Assembly: GCA_025677825.1 (NCBI GenBank)
Contig: JAIXMO010000013.1
Location: 186,001 to 250,000 of the forward strand
DNA length: 64,000 bases
Source of the DNA: Helicostylum pulchrum
Taxonomy: Eukaryota > Mucoromycota > Mucoromycetes > Mucorales > Mucoraceae
Direction: 5' to 3'
Positions 20,648 through 31,519 of this stretch are shown here, piece by piece. How positions within the stretch are numbered: the first letter of the stretch is position 1; every line of letters begins with the position of its first letter. Position numbers and translations under genes: made by a program. The notes below the pieces were generated by a model that saw nothing but the letters and a program-made list of their open reading frames with translations, searched no databases and had not been told where the DNA came from.

Positions 20648-22384
20648 ATGTCATCATTACCAAACGAAATCTTGACGCTTACATTTCGCCATTTATGCAA
20701 AACAGATGTATTACAATGTCAACTCACCAGCAAACGATGGCACGAAGCCTCATTAACTCAATTATATTCGGACGTGTGTGTGGATTCAGATAAAAAAACA
20801 CTGGACTATGTTCGTACTATATCAAATTCTCCGGCATTAGGTAAACACCTCAAGACTATTGATTTTTATGAATTATTCAATAAAGGTGACAGTGAAAACG
20901 TATTAGACGAGTGCGATATATTAGAGACAATCATACTATGCTGTCCTAATATCACCAAAATCGATACTTATAATCCAGATTTACCATTTTGGGTTCGAAT
21001 CAGGTATGCAGCAACCCAAGGTCAATTATCATATTTGAAGACTTTACCAACGCCCGATGGTGAAAATTTGGAATCCTATATCTATACTGCATTACAGTTT
21101 AAAGATTCTTTAACCAGTTTAACTTTAAGTTGTGATAGTGATTCTTTCCAACCTCAGCTAGCTGATTTAGCGGCATATGGAATATTATATGATCAAATCG
21201 ACCAATTTAAAAACTTGCAAGATCTGCATCTTAATTATCTTTGTAATAAATACTTGAGTTATTTTGATGGGTTGATTGACAAGTGTCATCACTTAAAGAA
21301 ACTTACTTTTAATGTAACTATCGACAAAATTCTGCAACCAAACGAACCGGAACCTACAGTCTGTCCTCGTCCAGATATACAAATGTTTAAATGCAATTCA
21401 AGACTAATAAACGATGACAGTCAATTAGAATATTTGATGTATAAATTTCCTTGCCTTAAAAGCTTGGAAGTTGATTCAAGGATATGGGGAGATCATATAC
21501 TAAATTGTTCTGGTCATACTTTAATCAAATTTATACGATATACTTTGTCTATACCGGATTTTGAAATACAAATAAACGTAAAGGAAGAAGACATATTAAA
21601 TATTTGGACCGAGTTTATAAATGCAAAAAATGAATGTAAAAATGTAAGCATAAGTTATCTTGAAATCGATCAACCTTCAGATAATTTGTGCATTTTAGGT
21701 TGTGGCAAAGAAGGGCTAACCGTGATACTCCCCTCATCTACTCGTGGTGATGAACTACCGCATATCAGGTTCTTCTCCGAGGCAGGAAGATCAGTTCGAT
21801 CTCTAGAAGTAAGCCACTCTAATATGAGCCTGCGTATAAATGGTGAAGCTAGTACTAATGTCGACTGGCTATTCGAGATTCTTCAATTATGTCCTATAGC
21901 GGAAGAAATCAAAATATGCGACCTACGATCTTTTTCATCAAGTCACCACATATTACAATACCCTTCTGTAAACAAACTGACTATTGTTGGAGGCAACTAT
22001 CATGACTCCAGTAAACTTCTCGACTATGTATCTTTAAACCTTCCCAATCTCAAGAAACTTTGTTTGAACTTTCTTTATAGTAAGGACAATGATAGTGACC
22101 CGATAACCATTAATATGCCTCAAACATCTCTTGATTTGTTAACATGGAAAGAAAAATCAAGTAATATTAGGTCTTTTAAAGGCACAGAAGTTTATATCAA
22201 GTTAAAAACGGATGAAGGGTTAAAATTTTACATGGGCGAGAGACACATGTTGTTTCAAATAGATTCAGAGCTTTATACCTCATCTTGGAAACATACTCGA
22301 TTTGATATAAACTGTAAGAACCTAACGGAACTTAGAGTAAGAAGAAGTGTCGCTCCTAAATCTGATGCTAATTTGGTTTTTTAG
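20648..22384 (+). CDS. F-box/LRR-type protein, intact copy (copy 2)
   Basis: Single exon, 578 residues. F-box at residues 1-45 (SSLPNEILTLTFRHLCKTDV, then LQCQLTSKRWHEASL), which in this class binds Skp1 and makes the protein the substrate receptor of an SCF ubiquitin ligase. The rest has irregular leucine-rich repeats at about 25-30 residue spacing (for example LVDKC/LIDKCHHLKKLTF, FPCLKSLEV, LPNLKKLCLNF), typical of fungal F-box/LRR families with divergent repeats. It is the only one of three paralogues here without stops or frameshifts. It lacks R1 upstream; a copy of R1 modules 1 and 3 lies just downstream. Target unknown. SGT1, encoded at 5 kb, acts on SCF in other fungi, but the nearness is probably chance. 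Confidence 0.85.
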   Translation: MSSLPNEILTLTFRHLCKTDVLQCQLTSKRWHEASLTQLYSDVCVDSDKKTLDYVRTISNSPALGKHLKTIDFYELFNKGDSENVLDECDILETIILCCPNITKIDTYNPDLPFWVRIRYAATQGQLSYLKTLPTPDGENLESYIYTALQFKDSLTSLTLSCDSDSFQPQLADLAAYGILYDQIDQFKNLQDLHLNYLCNKYLSYFDGLIDKCHHLKKLTFNVTIDKILQPNEPEPTVCPRPDIQMFKCNSRLINDDSQLEYLMYKFPCLKSLEVDSRIWGDHILNCSGHTLIKFIRYTLSIPDFEIQINVKEEDILNIWTEFINAKNECKNVSISYLEIDQPSDNLCILGCGKEGLTVILPSSTRGDELPHIRFFSEAGRSVRSLEVSHSNMSLRINGEASTNVDWLFEILQLCPIAEEIKICDLRSFSSSHHILQYPSVNKLTIVGGNYHDSSKLLDYVSLNLPNLKKLCLNFLYSKDNDSDPITINMPQTSLDLLTWKEKSSNIRSFKGTEVYIKLKTDEGLKFYMGERHMLFQIDSELYTSSWKHTRFDINCKNLTELRVRRSVAPKSDANLVF

Positions 22385-23041
22385 CCATTTTTTACTACAA
22401 TAATTATTTGCTTAAAACTAAATAAAAAAGAGGAATTCTTTGATTTACATTTTTTTCCCTTATCAATAATGGTAATTAGAGGTATTATCATTACTTGTTT
22501 TAATATAAACAACGGGATAATAATCAAACTGATAGAGAGGATAATGAAATAAATCTTACAACAAATTTAGACTTGAATGAAGCGCGTATCAACAATGAAT
22601 CTTTAGGAAATTAACTAGGAAAAGTAATTAAATACAGATGGTTTATAAGTGATGAAAGATTAAAAAGGGAAGCAGTATAAACCAAATAAAGTGAAAACAG
22701 CGATATTTTTTATTCCTATTTATTATAACTAGTAGTTCGCTAAGTGGTATTTTAATATTATTCTCTTTAAGCGAAGGTTTAGAAGGATTATACCGAATTA
22801 GTCAACTAGTTACGATAAGATTTTATTACTGCTATTGAAGTTTGGAAAAAAAAAAATCTTCCTTTTAAGAAAGAAAAAAAAAACTACCTTTCGGCGTATG
22901 GTTTTGGTATTACGAAATTAGTCTATGTATTATACGGTGTATTTAGGGTGTAATTAAATTATACAGCCATATGCATTCAAACGTGTGTGTATAAAAAAAA
23001 AAGAAAATAATAAATCAAGCTAAATAAAAAAAAAGAATATC
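22385..23041. other. intergenic with R1 copy B
   Basis: Between the F-box gene and the convergent RING gene. About 22521-22815 is repeat R1; the remainder is AT-rich with nothing recognised. Confidence 0.5.
22521..22815 (+). repeat. dispersed repeat R1, copy B
   Basis: AATAATCAAACTGATAGAGA, GGAAATTAACTAGGAAAAG, GTGATGAAAGATTAAAAAGG and AAGGTTTAGAAGGATTATAC match copies A, C and D. The near-palindrome core present elsewhere is deleted here (CTCTTTAAGCGAAGG). It lies downstream of the intact F-box gene, the opposite side from copies A and C. Confidence 0.75.
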
Positions 23042-25177
23042 CTATCTGTGGTTATTAAAAGTATTATGGAAATCTTCTGATAATCCACCCAAGTCAATTG
23101 AACAGAGAGATATAGAGGATACATCAATATCTGGAAGCGGTCCTCCATCAGAAGTTGGTGCATAGGTGGATATACTAGCTCCAGTTGTTGTAAGAATAGT
23201 ACGAATTGTACCAGCATCGTCTTGGTAAGATGAAACAGAGTATCGAGGTTGACTCCCGGCGGACTCTTCATGTATTAGTTGGTTTTGAGCGGTTTCAGAT
23301 CTTTCTGTCGCAGTACTTTGACGTGGTTGACTCAAAGTAATTGAAGTAAAATCTTCATCTTGCTCTTGTTGCTCACTCTCTTCTTCTTGGTCGTTATTAT
23401 TATATTGTGCTTCATCATAAGCTTGGTAATGCTCATCTATTTCTGCAGAAGTAGTAATAGGCGTCTCAACTGCTTCAATTGCCCTAACTGCAGCTAGTAA
23501 TCCAGGCGAAGGAGGTGGCACCATAGTTGATTGTCTAGATGGTATTCTATTTTGTTGCTCTACATCAGTTGCTACACCCACTTGACCTGCCCTTCTACGT
23601 CTAGTTGCTTTAAATCGAAGATAGGGACGTAAAACCATGCCACGTAAACCAGGTACAGCGACAGCAGCAATTAATCCGTCAGGATCTGCAATGGTTTCCT
23701 CAGACTTGCTATCTGAACAATCAAATTTACAAAGGGGACATTCACAAGATTTAGAGGTTAACCAAGGATCGATACACATGGTATGGTACTCATGATGACA
23801 AGGTAGTTCACGAACCTCATCACCTATTTTGAAGGCTTCCAAACAAATAACGCACATATTGTTTACGGGCGTATCTATCTTGATTGCAACGGAGGCGACA
23901 GAATCCGGTCTTTTAGACTTTTTACCAAACATGAATTTACTTTTTCGTGGTTCGACAGTTGTTTTTAATGCAGTGCTCTTGATAATTGCTTCTCTTTGCT
24001 TTTCGTCGGATAGAACAGTCTCGACTTTTTTCCTTTCTTCTTCATCCAGTGTTGTGTCGATTGTTCTGGTAGGAAATTGATATAATCTGGCAATAGATAG
24101 CAATGCTTTACCCATCGGTAAGGAAGCTACTGCGGCGGCAGTCGTTCGACTACGCTCCACCATAGTTTGAAGTCTTTTGTTTCTCTTCCACATATAGAAA
24201 TGCATAGCCACTAAAAATAAAAAGGTTATTAAAGTAATAAAATCCAAGAAAAAAAAATTTACCTGAAAACACAATACTGGTACCCAATAAAATAAGCATG
24301 ACAAGTAAAGTCAATTCCCAAGCAGTAGCTTTTATATTATCTGGAGGCATTAGAGAAACCATGACAGAGATACGAGTTGTTAAAGGACTTTTATCCCAGG
24401 TAGGAATCGTGGCAACTGGCACGCCAGCCATTTTTTGTAATTGGTAGTATAACGCTAAGCCTATTTTATGATCAACGTAATAGACAGGTATAGTAATTTC
24501 ACTATCAGGCGGAACTCCCTAAAAAAAAACAAATCATCAGTTTGTGTGTGTGTGTGTGTGTGTGTACGTGAGAGGAGTTATACAAGGGGATTATCTACAG
24601 TAGGAGAAAAAAAGGGTATAAGGGGGTTTTTTTTAACTTTACCGCTTTATAATCTTGATCAGCGTATGCGATTTCACTGGTATCATAAATAATGGCGCCT
24701 ACGGCGCTTTCTTTTTGGGCATTTTTAATTTTTTCCAGTAAAGAACAAGGGCCACCTTGTTTTTTAATCAACGCAATTTTGGGAACTTTTGATAACTTGG
24801 CACTTTCTTCGTAAAATGGAATAGGGATTGGTTGCTCTATCGTATCGGGTGAACATGATTCTTCTCGATTGTATAATACGCCCTTTGTACCAAACGCGTA
24901 TGCGTCAGGGACATTGTATAGTGGTGACACTGTGTTTGAAAACCTATTCGCGGATACATCAGGTGCAATTGAAGTAATTAGAGTAGAATTAGAGTAGATC
25001 CAAACAGCCTCTGTTTTTATAACAAACGAGAATATTAATATTCTGTTTTAAAGGCACTCGAAGAGTTTTACCTTGAATAATAAAAGGGTCTTTGGCTTTA
25101 AGAAATATACCGGCTTCTGCTAAATTTGAAAATAACAGCAGACCTGCAGGTATAATTAAACTTACACCACTTTTCAT
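23042..25177 (-). CDS. PA-TM-RING E3 ubiquitin ligase
   Basis: Membrane-anchored RING-H2 ligase of the RNF13/RNF167 type, expected in endosome, vacuole or Golgi membranes. Exon 1 encodes a signal peptide (SLIIPAGLLLFSNLAEAG). A protease-associated (PA) lumenal domain follows (PKIALIKKQGGPCSLLEKI, VGAIIYD, ITIPVYYVD). The transmembrane helix is LTLLVMLILLGTSIVF, split by an intron from the cytosolic part that starts MHFYMWKRNKR. The RING-H2 motif is complete: CVICLEAFKIGDEVRELPC, HEYHTMCIDPWL and CECPLCKFDC, giving C-C-C-H-H-C-C-C. A long Gln/Glu/Ser-rich tail of about 230 residues follows. ATG 25177 is chosen because it opens the signal peptide. Confidence 0.88.
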
Positions 25178-26804
25178 GAATGATACAACGAATTAAGTAA
25201 ATTCTATGTAGAATATAAAAGAAAAAGAGAAAGCAAAAAATTGAAATAGAAAAAAAGAAATAAAAAGATTTAAATTATATACGTTGTGTAATAATAAAAG
25301 GAGATTTCCTGAAAAATAAAGCAGTTCACCCTTGAATATAACCCTTTCATGTAAATTTATATGCAAAATCATCTGGTTACTACATAATTTCTGTTTGGAA
25401 TTTTAAATTTTTTTGGGGCTTGTTTTCGCAGAATAGCAAACTAATTAGATTCAATCGGAATTCAACAAAAGAGAAAAAACCAACTTGTCGCTTCAATTTG
25501 GTTCAAAATGTATTCCAGACATATCTAATTCCAAAAAAAAAAAACGTGGGAGATGCTGTAATCAGAAACCTTTTACTTGAGCCGCTTCTAAGTTGCACTC
25601 GAACAACAGTACCAAATAACGATTATTAAATGATGTTGTTTATAACACGTTGTAAGAAATTATGTATGCAGCTCTAAAAAGGCGCTTCTGTCAATATATT
25701 TCCAAGTTCATAAAAATGAAAACAGCTATAAGAACAGTCGTGCTAATACGTTTTTTTTTTTTAAAAAAAAATTTAAGTTAGTGTTGCTGATGATGACGAG
25801 ATTGAACCTATTATAAATGTAAAAAAAGGAGACTGTAATAAATGACAGGTCCGAATCCAACAATGTAGCCACCTTTTTATAAATTGTGCCTTGTTGTTGC
25901 TATAACTTTAGTCAGAGTTAAATACCATAATATCTAATCAAATTGCTATTAAGGAATAAACAGGAGCTAATTAAACTCCAACATGGCATTCCAAGGATTA
26001 AACTAGCTGGCAAAGTTATTTAAAATGACAAAAAATTCGAGTTGATATCTTTTGGCTTGCTACGGCATAGACTCTATTACGTACACCCCCACTTCCAGAA
26101 AGAATATACAAAAAAAGAGAAATTTGGCAAGAAGGTTACACTTAGTATCCCTTAGTATCCCTTGGGGGGGGGGTTTGTTTGTTTGTTTTTTTATTAGTTA
26201 ATACTTTTAAAATGGCTGTTTGGTAGGTGAGAAAATTGCTGTCATTGCTACTTGCCACAGCTGTAATTCGAGACGTCAAATTGTTCGCCTGTCAAACAGT
26301 CTTTTTTTTTAGGCGCTTACAATAATGTTGTACCACACTCAATCAATATTTATATTATATTAGTTGAAACACTCTTTTCTCTTTTCTCTGTTATATACTT
26401 TATGTATCAGCCGCTTATTTTATCTGTAACAGTATACTAATGGTATACCTCAACCTTATATTGATCAGGATTACTGTCTACTACAATCACGATTTTTTTT
26501 AGCAGTTGTCAACTTTATTTCTCAATTGGTGACTACTTAAGTAAGTGATTCTCGCTTTAATATTTAATTTTCGGATAGATCGACACAGAAATTACGGCTA
26601 GCCAATTTCAACTTGAAGAATATGGAGGTATGTATGACATAGTGAGGGGATCATTTCTCTTAAAAAAAAATCACATTGAAACCTTAATGGATATACATTT
26701 ATCCTATGAAATCCTTTAAAGAAGCTTGAGAAATTTTTATGTCTCAGTGATATCCCTTTCTTTTGCTTATTGTTTTTTTATATATATTTATTTAATACAT
26801 AAAA
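25178..26804. other. intergenic, no gene recognised
   Basis: Divergent promoter region for the RING gene and the DUF202 gene. Includes a doubled CTTAGTATCC followed by a G run and TTTG repeats at about 26141-26190, and a T/A palindromic run near 25751-25770. GT-AG-like borders near 26520-26640 may be 5' UTR introns of the DUF202 gene, but this cannot be settled from sequence. Confidence 0.4.
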
Positions 26805-27359
26805 ATGGACGTCGAATTAAACGCACCCGAGTCATTCATTAACTGTAACAATGAAAAGTGTTCCAATATATTCAAGTATTTGGATCTCTCAGTACACACT
26901 ATTGTCGACGGTCCTGATCCCAGAGACCATCTTGCTAATGAGCGAAACTTGCTTACCTGGGTCAGAACAGGGACTACTTTAGCACTAGTTGGTACGTTGA
27001 GAGAGAGAGAGCTTTATACAAAAAAAAATTATCATAGTAAACATATGATTTGTGCTTTATATATAGGATTTATGACATTACTTGATATGCCAACAAAAAA
27101 CTTCGCACCTTCTTATTCTTTACCATGGACAAGCGAACCTGTATCACTAAACGCTAAAATTGTATCTTACATATTTGTTGGGCTAGGATTTACATGCTTT
27201 GTCTATTCGCTTTTTAGTTATTTTAAAAACCAAAGACAGATCGTAAAACGATTGCTTTGGGTTGGTCACGGATGGCAGGGTTATCTTGTAGCTACCATTA
27301 TCATGTTATTTGTCGTATTTATTATGGTTATGGCTCTAACTGAAATTCATCCTGCCTAG
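26805..27359 (+). CDS. DUF202-domain membrane protein
   Basis: Two exons (26805-26991, 27067-27359), about 159 residues. The DUF202 signature is clear: DPRDHLANERNLLTWVRTGT followed by a first membrane helix. Two more helices follow (IVSYIFVGLGFTCFVYSLF and GYLVATIIMLFVVFIMVMAL), the usual three-helix layout. The intron retains the reading frame if unspliced, but its GTACG donor, AG acceptor and non-conserved LRERELYTKKNY content show it is an intron. The biochemical role of this family is largely unknown; the domain also occurs in VTC polyphosphate-polymerase subunits, but no SPX domain is present here. Confidence 0.8.
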   Translation: MDVELNAPESFINCNNEKCSNIFKYLDLSVHTIVDGPDPRDHLANERNLLTWVRTGTTLALVGTLRERELYTKKNYHSKHMICALYIGFMTLLDMPTKNFAPSYSLPWTSEPVSLNAKIVSYIFVGLGFTCFVYSLFSYFKNQRQIVKRLLWVGHGWQGYLVATIIMLFVVFIMVMALTEIHPA

Positions 27360-28126
27360 AAAAAAGAGATCATCACCCCTTTCTCGAACTCCTTATACCA
27401 TTCTTTGTTACTATTTTTCTGTAAATATATGTCATTTCTTAATAAAGTTCTATTTCATTTCTAGTATATCCATTACTTTAGCTCTATACAAACCAAAACT
27501 TTTATTGTTCTTTTTGTTTGTTTTCTAACGATAACTCCCCTTGTGTTCAATTTCTTTTTAATAAAAAGAAATCAAAGAAATATGCTAACTAATAAATCAC
27601 AGGGTGTTGAACCAATGGTAACCGTCTTTCTTTTTGACAAAGCTAAACCAAATTGTTGAAATAATTTAAAACTGCGTTTTTAGTTAAAGGATATAAGTTA
27701 CAGTAAAAAGGGCTTCGTGGTTATAGTAATAAAAAAAAAAAAGAAGATAATGCATAATCCAGAAAGTGACCCTTATTTTTCGATCCGTTAAAAAGTAACA
27801 CAGCTCTCTACCTTATTTAGCAACATCGTTGTTTACAAATAACTTGTATTCTGTCAGGAGAGGAAATTAAAAATTAACTAAAGTCCACCTAATAAAACGC
27901 GTATTTACTTGCACAAATTACGATAATCTAGAATTTTATTTCGCCATTATGACCCTAAATATGTGCCTGGATCTGGTGGCCGAGATAGGTTTAGACAAAA
28001 TGAAAACTTGCTTTAGGGATTGTAGATCTAAGGCGTGCTAATAGTTCCCTTTATTATTATTTATAGAAGACATATATTTTTAACTGTGAGCTTATGTTTT
28101 CGGTTGAGTTCAGTATTCCCTTATTT
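27360..28126. other. intergenic, convergent gene ends
   Basis: 3' ends of the DUF202 and FANCE-like genes. AATAAAG at about 27440 could serve as a polyadenylation signal. Nothing else recognised. Confidence 0.4.
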
Positions 28127-28967
28127 TCAATTATTAGTTAACGGCAAGTTCTTTTTAATAGATGTAATTTGGCCCAAGACAGATCTTTTTAAGAACATGG
28201 TACTAATCTGGCAAATTTTCTCGATCGTATCAAGTGCATCAAATTCTACTAATACTTGTGCATATTTACTGGTCAGAACTAACAATAGCTGCATTGAACT
28301 TTTATCTTTTGGTGTCAACTCGACAATAGTTTGTATTGGTTGAAGAAGATCGAAAAGACCCGGTTTATCCAACGAAAGCAAAGGCTGTGCGATTAAGATT
28401 GTATTCAGTATTTGGAAAATACTATTTCCCCAGGGTCTTAAATACTTTCTACTTGTCATTATGTTTTCATTATTACTGGAAAAGTATAGTTCACCATCGG
28501 ATAATATCGCTCTTAAATACAGAATATATTAAATACAGGTATAAGCGGTATAGACGTTATTTACTTACTTTAATAGAGTTAATCTTTGAGACACGTTCAG
28601 GGACTCGCTAATAACTTTTGTAATTACCTCGCTTTGTGGGCGATCCAAGTTTGATTGAAATAATAAAGGTACAATCAACCCGTCTACAACAGATTTGCCT
28701 ACTTCTTTTGCTATTAAAAGAATATTGTTCATCAATAATCTTGGTGCAGAAGAAGTTAATTCGCTAATCTAAACTATTTTTTTTAGTTATGAACGGTGAT
28801 AATATTCAACTGTAATAATACCTTCGGATAATAGGCTGCATGTATCAATAGTGTTGCATTTGCACCAGGTATATTCTCTGTGTTCATAATCTCCTTGTTT
28901 AAATCCGATACTATATCATCAGACCATAACTTGATGTCTATTGACTTTAAAGCTACTTTAAGCTAAT

Positions 28968-29006
<39 letters not shown>

Positions 29007-29189
29007 TTGTCACTCTTTAACTATGAATTTTCTTCTTACATTAGGAAGTGATAATTCGATTAGATTTCGTAATGCACGCGTTTTTTTCTCTGTCGGTATC
29101 TGTGAACCAGATAATGTAAATACACTCAGAGAATCAAGTAAGTCAGACAGGTCTTCTGTGTTTGTTTCTTCTTCTTCTGGTTCTGACAT
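28127..29189 (-). CDS. FANCE C-terminal-domain-like protein (Fanconi anaemia pathway)
   Basis: Several exons, about 300 residues. The acidic N-terminus MSEPEEEETNTEDLSDLLDS is followed by helical repeats: ATLLIHAAYYPKISEL, ILLIAKEVGKSVVDGLIVPL, SEVITKVISESLNVSQRLTL, and a final block LLLVLTSKYAQVLVEFDAL with ISTMFLKRSVLGQI. This order and the closing TxFLKxS motif match the C-terminal helical-repeat domain of FANCE, which in animals bridges the Fanconi core complex and FANCD2. Introns were placed from GT-AG borders that keep frame: one with a long TA repeat (about 28968-29001), one at about 28815-28770, and one between LTLLK and AILSDGELYF. ATG 29189 is used; the upstream in-frame codon is GTG. 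The name rests on motif memory only. Confidence 0.6.
28968..29002. repeat. TA dinucleotide microsatellite in an intron
   Basis: About 17 TA units inside the first intron of the FANCE-like gene, close to its 3' splice site. It is likely length-variable between strains. Confidence 0.85.
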
Positions 29190-29425
29190 AATTGTGTCAA
29201 TATCTGTTTTTTTCACAATAGGTTGAATAAACTCTCTAACGACGTATTTTTTTTTTTCTTAGATACGTTAAGGAATATATAAAGCGAAAAAGGAGTGGAG
29301 AAAAGTTAGAGTTTGAAAAGTATTTAGAAAACAAAAAAAGGATATTATAATGGGCTCGAGACGATGAGTCACATTCGGTTTTATAAAAGTAGCTTCAGCT
29401 ACGCAAACGCTGTTAAACGATAGTT

Positions 29426-29584
29426 CTAAAATATTTTATTGTCTTTTTTTACTTTACTTTGTTGTCTTTCACCATTGATCTGAAAGGCAGCTTTTAAACC
29501 TTCGGAAAACTGAGATTCTGGACATTCTTCTAAAGATTGTCGAATGGCAGCTATTTTCTTTACTTTAAGTTCTCGAATAGACAT
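29426..29584 (-). CDS. small uncharacterised protein, about 52 residues
   Basis: ATG 29584 opens MSIRELKVKKIAAIRQSLEE and continues CPESQFSEGLKAAFQINGER to a Lys-rich end. The charge pattern suggests a helical protein. The ORF stays open upstream through poly-Phe, which is leader sequence rather than protein. A possible 48-nt intron would change the last residues to a shorter end. It sits between the FANCE-like gene and the tRNA ligase on the same strand, with room for its own promoter. No family recognised. Confidence 0.35.
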   Translation of the reverse strand: MSIRELKVKKIAAIRQSLEECPESQFSEGLKAAFQINGERQQSKVKKDNKIF

Positions 29585-29662
29585 GTGTATAAAAAAAAAA
29601 AGAGAGAAAAAAAAAAGAAGCAATATATTATTTTTTTTTAAAAAAAAAGACAAGACAATTTA

Positions 29663-30921
29663 TTATAACTCTGATAACTTTCCAGCGTCCCAAAACTTTT
29701 CAAACTCTAGGCGTACATGGATGATACCTTTGTTAGATTTGAATTCTCTAAACCACTCAGGCTTGCTAATCGCGCGCTTACGCAGCCAATCAATATAATA
29801 GGGAGTCTTTTCATAAGTCATTCTGATCCCTTCGTTTGTTTCCTTTAAACTGACGTTTCCCTCCTCGTCGACTTTAAGTAGGGCCTTTGTCACTTCGCGA
29901 TATTCTCTATAAACCAAATACTGCTCATTTTTGACCTTGAAGAAAAAATCCTTTCCGTTTCGCTTACAACGCACAACAGCACCTTCTACCTCTCGTCCAT
30001 CATATAATCCAGTTTGTTGCATTTCATCCGCAAATTGTTTTACCTGCTTGATAGTATCAAACACCTTGAATTCTGTGATATGGAACCCGAATACAGCTGC
30101 GGTTTTTTGAACAGTAGAACTTGGGAGGGTATGTAATTCGGCAGTATGATAGTTGATTCCGTGAAGGTAAAGTCCGCGTGTTTTATCTGTGTAAGGTAAG
30201 ATATGTTGTTCGAATTCATCATCACATAACTAAACAACGATATTTAATTATTAACACGTGTTTTTTTTTGTTGGTCAACTGTCATATGTACTTACTTCGA
30301 ACACAAGTGTGATTTTCTTTTCAAATAACCATCCTGCTAAATCTGCTTCCACCTTACCAACTGAATCCAAATGCTTCAACACCCAATTGTATCCAACACC
30401 GCCATGAACGCTATTATCGGTTTTTTCGGCAGCAATGGAATGCTTGGATGTGACAATCACCTTCTCTTTAGACAAAGCAGCAACAAAGATAATACAACCA
30501 TTTTCTTTTGCTGTTACTTCGTAGGGTCCAACAGTATCACTTTCGATAGAAGGCCACTTTTTTTTAAAAAAAAAAGATAAGTGTATACTCTACGTGTTCC
30601 TTAACTTTTTTATATGCGTACCTGGGTTGCATTTGTTTCAAGCACGTTAAAAAATTTATCATAACCTCTCACCATAATATCATATTCTCCTTCTGTTTCT
30701 TTGGTGAATAATCCTCTAGCCATAGTTGGAAAAGTATCAGACTTCTTTTTGTAAACGCTTTCTCTTACAGTCCAACTTGACCACACTTGTCCATCCTCTA
30801 AAGTGAAATCTTTGCTCCGTAACTCCTTAGGTGTCTCTTTCTTTACTTGGTAGAGTTTCTCTACTACAGTTTGAATTTGGTCTTGATTCAAATCGATGGT
30901 GGGAATAGTAATGTCTTCCAT
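29663..30921 (-). CDS. fungal tRNA ligase, adenylyltransferase (ligase) domain only
   Basis: RNA-sealing domain of Trl1-type tRNA ligase, which joins tRNA exons after intron removal and HAC1-type mRNA halves in the unfolded-protein response. Three exons (30921-30622, 30556-30296, 30229-29663) give 375 residues. The nucleotidyl-transfer lysine is Lys 117 in TAKENGCIIFV (motif KxxG). Further family marks are KTRGLYLHGINYHTAE, VFGFHITEF, EVEGAVVRCKR (motif IV) and FFFKVKNEQYLVYREY (motif V). Yeast Trl1 is about 827 residues with kinase and cyclic phosphodiesterase domains after a ligase domain of about 390. Here the protein stops exactly after the ligase domain, and the next DNA encodes unrelated genes. 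The end-healing activities must come from elsewhere if the pathway works. Confidence 0.82.
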
Positions 30922-31321
30922 TTGTATGTTTTTGTAAAAATAAACTGACGTGTAAAAAAAAAAAACTTTAAATACACTTCTAAAATCTTACTGCGGCTTT
31001 TTTTTTGTCACACCTGCGCAGTCGTGACTCACTTAGTATATCTTTTCGACATTTCTTTAACCTGTCCGGTCTTCCAATTCTTTAAGGGAATGGCTGCATA
31101 TCCTATTTATAACCTTTAACAGTAATCTCTTTATCTCAAACTTTAATGATTAGCTTATTTTTTTTGAAGTCTTCCTGGCGAAGAGCACACTTTTTAAAAC
31201 ACTTGTTACACACACACGGTTTTTAGTTCCTTTAGCCCGTATAAATACGCCAAAAAAAAATTACATTCAGAAATTGTTAGTTAACTTTCTTTCTTATAAG
31301 AAATGGTGTTAAAGATTTTAA

Positions 31322-31519
31322 TTACTTCTTTTTTTCTGACTCATATCGTTCATAATCAAAAAGGAAATGATTAATTCTGATCTTTGGAACAAGTATAGGA
31401 TGACGCGTTTCTTCAGTATACTGTTGATGGCATATTTCAAGGTCACCATAGCTTGTTAACTTTTCTTCTGCTTTTTTAATATTTTCAGCATTATACTCCA
31501 GTCCGAAAACTACACACAA
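31322..31519 (-). CDS. orphan 3' exon, function unknown
   Basis: An open frame of 66 codons with coding character (FGLEYNAENIKKAEEKLTSY, ETRHPILVPKIRINHFLFDY) ends at 31322. It has no ATG near its start; TGTGTAG at about 31512 could be a splice acceptor. I cannot find the upstream exon with confidence in 31.5-33.2 kb. It is either the last exon of a gene with a distant first part or the remnant of a lost one. Confidence 0.3.
   Translation of the reverse strand: MCVVFGLEYNAENIKKAEEKLTSYGDLEICHQQYTEETRHPILVPKIRINHFLFDYERYESEKKK

Noticed and set aside
26141..26190. Doubled CTTAGTATCC, G run and TTTG repeats
   Set aside because: Simple sequence only; telomere-like or origin function not supported.
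28604..28629. Intron between PQSE and SESLN in the FANCE-like gene
   Set aside because: It would be about 20 bases, too short to splice; reading through gives good protein sequence.
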